Of a stretch of DNA of 64,000 nt, positions 57,385-64,000 are shown in pieces. The DNA lies in NCBI RefSeq assembly GCF_933775445.1, contig NC_065874.1, positions 32,620,501-32,684,500 on the forward strand. The letters are read 5' to 3'. A program made the translations under genes and the position numbers. A model generated the notes under the pieces. The model did no database searches, had not been told where the DNA came from, and saw only the letters and a list, made by a program, of their open reading frames with translations. This DNA is from Argentina anserina (Eukaryota > Streptophyta > Magnoliopsida > Rosales > Rosaceae). Position 1 is the first letter of the stretch; the number at the start of each line of letters is the position of its first letter.

Positions 57385-57788
57385 ACAGTCTCTATCCAGA
57401 GTGAAGCTTCATTCTGAAATTCCAGAGTGAAGTTCCAATTTTGACACACTTTTCGGTCAATTTTTTTCACCATAAGTGATTCAATATTTAGGTATGTTAT
57501 TCAAAATCATCTCTACAAAATTTCATCCAATTTGACAATGGTTTGAGCTTTCAAAATTGAGATTTACACGAACGGTTCACGTTAAACAGTTTTAATTCAT
57601 TCATTAATTTAATCTAATTTCAATACCTTAACGATGTTCGAATTAAATGAAATTTTGTAGGGATGATCTTGAATAGCATACTTAAATATTGAATCGCTTA
57701 TGGTGAAAAAAATTGACCGAAAAGTGTGTCAAAATTGGAACTTCACTCTGTAATTTCAGAGTGAATCTTCACTCTGGACATGAACTGT
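57385..57788. mobile_element. Foldback MITE, family A, copy 2 (404 bp)
   Basis: It starts ACAGTCTCTATCCAGAGTGAA after an (AT)n run and ends CTTCACTCTGGACATGAACTGT before TATATA. It shares both arms and centre with the copy at 34759-35182 (for example ACACTTTTCGGTCAATTTTTT and CAATACCTTAACGAT). It is nested inside the MULE-like element. Confidence 0.9.
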
Positions 57789-58425
57789 ATATATATAATA
57801 TATTTTCAATATATATATATACAAAAAATTTTAAAGACGATGTAAGGTAACTACGACATTTATATTTAGATGAAAACTTTTGATAAGATTTTTTTTTAAA
57901 GTGTATTCTTTTGTTAGGGTATAATCGATTTAAGAGGATATGTACGGTAACAAATATTATTTTTCCTAGAATATACATATCTTAATTAATACCATATTTA
58001 ATACAATTATGTCGATGATAATCTTTTTAGTGAAAAATATGTAAAGATTCATGACTTTCCTATTTAATTAATTTACATTTATGATTAATTAATTATTATA
58101 ATTAATTAATACAATTACCATATAGGCACCACACACGCATATATATATATATATATATATATATTTCAAGCATACTTTGTATATATTTTTTTATTACATT
58201 TTGAAATCATTTTGAAAAAAAATAATGATAAAAAAATAACTACAATTATATTATAATAATCTAAAGCCGTTAGATTAACAAGGATAAGATTGTATTTTCA
58301 TTCAAAAATAACATTTTGTAATTATTGTAATTGCTGACATGACAAGGTGACTTAACATGTCATGTGGGATTGCGACGCCGGATCTGGCGTCATATTATAG
58401 CGCTAAAACATTTTCTATTGAGAAA

Positions 58426-60373
58426 ATAAAAATCAAACCCTATTAATGTAGTTCATTTTATTGCATGGTACACTACTATCCAATTATCCATACAATCAAC
58501 AAACTTCACGCATGCATGTAGATAGAGTTCTTTGTTTACTTGGCTTATTATTACAGTGATCGCCCACAAAACTCCTAATTATATGTGCTTTCTAGATTTT
58601 AAAGAATACATGTGATTTAGCAATGATTCACGTACTCATCTTCCTCGTTGCGTCCTCCCTCCCTATAGGGAAACAAGGATCCGTCTTTTGTGTGTGTATA
58701 AACCCGTAAGGGTTAGATGATATTAACCCGTCTGCAACAGTCTAGAAGGGATGGTAAGTCGGCTCGAAACTACATATGATTGTAATTTTTAGTTCATGTC
58801 TTCTCATATTCCTGAAACGCTACGTTAGTTCATTCATCTATATTTGAATTTAATTGATAGTCTCTAAACACTATTTTAGCACCTTCAAAAAGAGCTCGAT
58901 GATATATACAAATACATAATATACATAATTGCTGACAACATGCAAAACACTTTATATACATCGAGTTATAAGGACATGTCATAATCCTCATGAACAAGAG
59001 CTTTGGATCATTAGCAAGCCAGCAACATCCTATAGGACAAAAAGGAGTGTTCTATACATCTCCATGTTCTGGTTCATCTACAGATTACAGCTTAATGATA
59101 ACAACCTACCCTAGCATGTGAGGGTTGTTTTGAAATCTCTGTAGAACGATAATCTCAGTAGCTTTTATAGCTATATACATCCAATCTCTATATGACTATA
59201 TGACTCTATATATGTAAGTGCCCCACTACGTACTATGTCGGATCAGTACAAGTTGCCGGCGGAGAACCGTTGCCGACATCACTGAAATGGGTTTATGGGG
59301 CCCGGCCAACCTAACGAAATAACGAGTAATAGCTTTGCGGAGAAGAACTGGGAAAAGGAACCAAATTCGGCTAATGTCGACGGCCAAAAAAGGGCAATCT
59401 ATATGACCATACGTCCATACCTAGCTCAATACATGCTAGATATTTCAAAACTAAACAAACAAATATACCAAATTCTTAGGTACGAAATATCCATGATCCG
59501 ATCCATCCGCAACAACAAATCTGTAGTGACTAGATCATTACAAAATTATTTGCAATTTGCACATTTAGGAAGAAAATGTATACTTCTCAGAGGTCTTGTT
59601 CATATACTCGATTAATTTCTTATCCAGTTTTGTATAAATATATATTATTAATGTGGGTGATTTATAGATTGAATTCTTTACTTTCGCTCTCAATTTACTC
59701 AACAGAAGCTTGCATAAGTGCAATCGAAAGTAAGGCCTTTTATTAGTGATCATGTAGTACTTGTTTCATATTTATGTATCTTTATAGCTATAGTCTGTTT
59801 AGAGAAATACGTACATACATCTATCAAGTCTATAAATATACTCAATCAATTATATTACGTTATGGTATAATTAACACACACGCGATGAAAATGATAAAAG
59901 TTGATTTGGATATAAAACTAATCAGAAATAGTCACAGTAAAAAATGAACCAATAACATTAAATGATACGGCACGTGGAATATATGACGGGTATATATAAT
60001 AATTTCTCCTTGTTAGTGTCTGATATTTTTATATAATTAATTAATAGATTACGGTTGTTGTTGGTCGGAAAAAAAACTATTAAGTAGACTAAGAATCGGT
60101 ATTACTTGTGCATGTCACTCTTTCTTTATCAATGCATATCCCCCATACTGCTTACCCAATGCAGAAAAGGCTGTGCGGCTAGTTAATTATAAAATCATAC
60201 ACCAAATTAAGATCAACACTCCAGAAAAAAAAAAGGTCAAAAATGAATTGATCTTTATTTGGTGGCCTGGTGGTGCATTTTATCTACACATAACTTGATG
60301 GAAATGGGTTTTGTATAGATTTTGAGAGTTTCAAGTAAATTAATCAGTCCTCAAAGTTGGTACAATTGTAAAC
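58426..60373. other. Intergenic DNA, nothing recognised
   Basis: AT-rich; an ORF at 59295-59615 (106 codons) has no recognisable domain and is likely chance. No bounded element was found. Confidence 0.45.
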
Positions 60374-60386
60374 ATCTTATTTTGAC

Positions 60387-60693
60387 GGAAGGAGACGCCA
60401 AGTTAATTGTTGATGCAGCAAATGGTACTATTAATGTGCCTTTGAGAGTGAAGAAAATAATATATTGATGATGTTAAGTGTCTGATGTCTAAGGTTTAAT
60501 TCCATTACTGTCAAGTATATTCCTAGAGAGGCCAATTGTTGATGCTTTAGCTAATACCGGGCATAGTGTTCGGGATAACGTTTGTTGGGAAGATAGAGTG
60601 TCTCACGTGGCCTTTAGAGCTCTTGTATTTGACATTGTTAACCATGAATGCCTTCGGGGATTCTTTATCTAACTAATTTCTTTCCATAAAAAA
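60387..60693 (+). mobile_element. 5'-truncated LINE 3' end (RNase H domain) with 13-bp target duplication
   Basis: The 307-bp segment reads the C-terminal RNase H domain of a plant LINE (GDAKLIVDAANGT, then a frame break, FNSITVKYI, ADALANTGHSVRDNV), ends in stops, and closes with a short A run at 60688-60693. It is flanked by ATCTTATTTTGAC at 60374-60386 and 60694-60706, identical. Truncation, an A tail and a 13-bp duplication are the mark of target-primed reverse transcription. Confidence 0.92.
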
Positions 60694-60706
60694 ATCTTAT
60701 TTTGAC

Positions 60707-61518
60707 ATCCATATCAAAATAATGAGAAATTTTAAATATATTTAATACACACCCACTACGTAATACACTACACATTTATTTTTTCATTCTAGTATTGTAC
60801 TAAATACACATCCCAAAGCACCTACAATACCCTTAACCAAAAATACCTTATAATTTCGTATAATTAGTATGTTTTAATATATAACAACCATATGTTCTAA
60901 TTGATTATTGGCAAATTCTTACTGATCTATATAGTCTTGTTCTTCAAATTCTTAAACATGAAAAGTGATAAACAAGATGAAAAATACCTACCTCAACCAT
61001 GTGTTTGTATGAAGGAAAACAGATTAAATTTAATAAAATTAGAAATCCATAACGTTTTAACATGAAATATTTTTATTTGATGTATTCTAAATTCGGAAAC
61101 TATGGACATTTTATGGATAGATATAGATGATCGAAATTTTCCACTTATTCCATTATCAACTTTCCATCTAAATTCCTTTTCTTGCTTTATTAGTTTCCAA
61201 AAAAAAAAACATTCTAAACATTAATTTCTTCATATTCTCTAAATTTATTACACATGTTCGTTTCAGTCATTTGCATACTTATAAAAATTGATTTGAGACC
61301 TCAATACAATATGGATGTGTATTAAGTAATTAGGAGTGTGTATTTAAAACTTCTCCAAAATAATATGTTCAACTTTTAGGGTTCAACGTTATTATATGAT
61401 GATCGCGAAAACCAAAAACTGCATGTATATGGGAAGATAAACGAAAGAGTCGGACTCTTATTCTTAGTACATAGAAGCTGGCGTAAGATTGAACTTTTAC
61501 AGCAGTTTTGTTTTGAGG
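60707..61518. other. Intergenic DNA, nothing recognised
   Basis: AT-rich sequence with no ORF of interest. Confidence 0.45.
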
Positions 61519-61707
61519 GGCCGGATCCTCTCCTGATGAAAATTTTTCTAATATTGACTAATAAACAAATATTGATCATCCATTGTGAATCAACAATCAA
61601 GAGAGCCCAAATAATAAAAATTCTCCTATATATTAGAAATTGGGAGAAAAAGAGGGAATTAGATGGGAGAGGGGTAGAAAAAATTTTAACAATTGGGCTC
61701 ATCTTGG
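61519..61707. mobile_element. MITE family D, truncated copy 1
   Basis: It starts GGATCCTCTCCTGATGAAAA and runs through CTATATATTAGAAATTGGGAG to CAATTGGGCTCATCTTGG. The same sequence occurs at 61949-62208, where it continues for about 75 more bases, so this copy lacks its right end. Confidence 0.75.
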
Positions 61708-61718
61708 TTTAGGGTTTA

Positions 61719-62411
61719 GGAGAGTGGGGTTCGGGCTTGGGAAGGGTAGTGATTTTTTTTTTTGGAGTAAGGATAGTAGTATAGACGTATAGTACCGTAG
61801 CAGCTAGGATACTGTCACTTGTTTAAAATTGAAATTGAGAGGTACCAAATTCATAAATAATGTCCATGATTCGTCAATTACAAGTTCGCAACTGGGGTCC
61901 ATTGTCAACAACTGATATAAGCTAAACTTCATTGCTCACTCAAAACAGGAACGGATACTCTCCTAATGAAATTTTTTTCTAATATTATTTAATAAATAAA
62001 TTTTGGCCATACATTTTGAATCGAGAGCTAAGATGAGCCTAATTATTAAAATTTTTCCTATATATTAGAAATTGGGAGAAATAAAGGGAATTGAGTGGGA
62101 GCGAAGTATGCGAAATTTTAACAATTGGGCTCATCTTGACTGTTGATTCACGGTGGATGACCAAGATTTATTTATTAAGCAATAAATTTTCTTTAGGAGA
62201 GGATCCCGGTCTGTTTTGAGTGAGCAATGAAGTTTAGCTTATATCAGTTGTTGACAATGGACCCTAGTTGCGAACTTGTAATTGATGAATCATGGACATT
62301 ATTTATGAATTTGGTACCTCTCAATTTCAATTTCAATTTCAAACAAGTGACAGTATCCTAGCTGCTGCGGTACTATACTACTACCCTTCCCAAGCCCGAA
62401 CCCCACTCTCC
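61719..62411. repeat. Inverted repeat with arms of about 200-230 bp around a MITE
   Basis: The left arm (61719-61948) is the reverse complement of the right arm (62211-62411): GGAGAGTGGGGTTCGGGCTT against AAGCCCGAACCCCACTCTCC, and TGCTCACTCAAAACAG against CTGTTTTGAGTGAGCA. Identity is high apart from a T-rich extra segment of about 35 bp in the left arm and a small repeat difference (AATTTC units) in the right arm. The centre is MITE D copy 2. An RNA across it would form a long hairpin. Confidence 0.92.
61949..62208. mobile_element. MITE family D, copy 2
   Basis: It begins ACGGATACTCTCCTAATGAAA and ends AATTTTCTTTAGGAGAGGATCC, which are imperfect inverted ends. It is flanked by the two arms of an inverted repeat. 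It encodes no protein. Confidence 0.8.
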
Positions 62412-64000
62412 ATTTTGTTTTCCGTCTTTGGGTTTGGTTGGGGTGATTAGGGTTTTTGACTTTACAGACTACTAGTTCAGAGCACCACCTCCATCTACAG
62501 ATTAATGACGTACAAGGGCTGGTATTCACCATTTTAGACTTTTATTGATGGATGGTTGGTATTCTAACTTAAATAGATATGAATTTTGTATTCAACACCC
62601 TCATCCCTGCCATCACTCGATCATTGCTTGTTGTTTTCAATTCTTTCTTATTTTCGTATCAAATTTTTAAGAATTTCAAATTATCTTAAAAAGTATACGA
62701 TAAAGTCAAAATAGCCATTACGTATTATCATGTGGTCCTCTTGCAACTTGAAATACTCCAAAGTGGTATATAGAATACGGGTAGAAAACAACGATGATAT
62801 TGTATATATAATTATTATAAATTGAATTATAAAATAATTATAAAACATAAATTCTAATAACGAAGAATATGAAAGAAATTCAATATGAATTCAATTAAAA
62901 TACCGAATGATTGATAATCGAATAATTATTCGAGACGTGTGTGATATCACACTGTCCTTAAGACGTTTACGCCTCTTCTACCGACGTAATGATGTTTGAC
63001 GCTTGTCTCCTAGGATATAATGACTAAACAATTCTAAAAAGTTGTTATACTAACTAGAACTCTCAACGAACTTGAGAAGTACAATTTTTCTATCACCAGA
63101 GAAAAGCTAAAAACACTTTGAGAGAGGGAGAGCTGATTGTATTTTTGGATGATTTTACAATGACAAGATGGTGGTTATTTATACTATGAGGATTGCACTC
63201 GACAATGAACAAAATCAATGTTTATAGGAAATCAAAATATCATAACATACATGAGTTACAAGTAATTTTCGGAAGTACAAAACAAATTTGCGTTCCGACC
63301 CCCAAATCTGGGTCTAAGATTTGCACCGCCCTGCGCGTGCGAGAGAGGGTATAAGGAGGCTTTACACACTTTACAACCCATAAATAATAGATTTCATATA
63401 AAGTCTTTTCAACATTTCTCTTTTCCAATGTGGGACAAACAAACTCCTCCCATTCCAAATTGTCATTTTTGAGTGACAATTTCTTATTCACTCATTAACC
63501 AAATTACACAAATATATGATCATGTAGCCCTCTTTACGGATAACTTATTTCTATGTTCATTTTTAATTAATTATAAATTTAACTTAATTTAATTAATCAA
63601 TTCAAATTTAATTTTAAATGGTTTATTCAACCATTTTTCCAACAGCATAGAGTCACTCACTAAGTCACTAATCATAGACTTCACTTATTTTGCAGCCTAT
63701 AATTTACTATGTCAATCAACTGTAAATGTAAACTCTATTTAGGCACCTGAAGAACATGCATTGTACCATTACAATTTAGAAGAATACATAAGAATTATTT
63801 TTTGCTTTAAACAAAATATAGATCTTTGACGCATGCAAAAGGTTGCTAATTTTCGATTATAATTGTCCTCTTTTTCAATAGATTATGTTTGACACATCTC
63901 TCTTCATATCTCATGGTCACACTCGATCTAGTTTAACATTACATTGGATTGATGTAGAGAAATGAATATAATTAACACGACTAAAAACGTTTAATTCTCG
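62412..64000. other. Intergenic DNA, possible LTR-like segment near the right edge
   Basis: No gene was recognised. The stretch from about 62800 to CCATTTTTCCAACA (ending about 63644) resembles retroelement LTR sequence (for example CCAATGTGGGACAAAC), but ends and a target duplication could not be paired. The rest is AT-rich. Confidence 0.35.

Larger units (their letters stand above)
56475..58415. mobile_element. Non-autonomous MULE-like element (1.94 kb) with nested insertions
   Basis: Inverted ends of about 170 bp pair from GTCATAATATGGCGCC and GGCGTCGCAATC on the left with GGCGTCATATTATAGCGC and GATTGCGACGCCGG on the right, and on through TTAATCTAACGG and CCGTTAGATTAA. Flanks TATTGAGAAA (56465-56474) and TATTGAGAAA (58416-58425) are an identical 10-bp target-site duplication. 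The interior holds at least two other elements (about 56690-57285 and 57385-57788) and AT microsatellites. No transposase was recognised. Confidence 0.88.

Noticed and set aside
59295..59615. 106-codon plus-strand ORF as a gene
   Set aside because: No domain, no splice context and AT-rich surroundings; likely chance.
62810..63644. Solo LTR ending CCATTTTTCCAACA
   Set aside because: I could not pair a start with a matching 5-bp duplication; left only as a possibility in the intergenic note.

Overview
The window is nuclear DNA of a flowering plant. It is AT-rich, has intron-containing genes with GT-AG junctions, and holds many decayed retrotransposons and short non-autonomous transposons. The proteins look eudicot; a Rosaceae genome (strawberry/rose type) is my best guess from overall resemblance, not something the sequence proves.

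Four genes look intact. (1) 14796-18374 (+) is an intronless BRI1-like (BRL1/BRL3-type) brassinosteroid receptor kinase with a probable leader intron and several upstream ORFs. (2) 25224-28477 (+) is a five-exon group I WRKY factor of the WRKY2 type. (3) 36740-41906 (-) is a nine-exon CLC-f type chloride channel/transporter. (4) 48672-52166 (+) is a four-exon, low-complexity protein resembling the plant family annotated as 'uncharacterized protein At4g26450'. The exon sums of 2, 3 and 4 (2205, 2403 and 2193 nt) are all multiples of three and end at a stop, which supports the splice models. They do not form an obvious pathway.

Between them lie broken genes: a two-domain MATH protein (28747-29693, -), an intron-bearing copy of the cytosolic Fe-S assembly factor NAR1 (30608-33586, +), an intronless MPP6-like copy (35696-36294, +), and a cluster of T1/BTB-pentapeptide (FIP2/KCTD9-like) remnants (43558-46990, +).

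Region 1-7.4 kb is a retroelement graveyard: a LINE on the minus strand running off the left edge, directly followed by a 5'-truncated Ty1/copia element on the plus strand. Elsewhere the intergenic DNA holds several elements whose ends and target-site duplications can be read directly: two hAT-type elements (47498-47907, 55096-55473), two MULE-type elements (20903-21435, 56475-58415), a pair of related foldback MITEs (34759-35182, 57385-57788), another MITE (34369-34710), a TRIM with three LTRs inserted in a BTB exon (45511-46102), a 172-bp insertion in a NAR1 exon (31943-32114), and a 5'-truncated LINE with a 13-bp duplication (60387-60693). There are also several tandem duplications, one of 217 bp with identical copies. 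No rRNA, tRNA gene or CRISPR array was seen. I found no wholly new biological system. The most original material is the insertion history of the dead gene copies, the upstream ORFs of the receptor kinase, and the conserved but uncharacterised gene at 48.7-52.2 kb.
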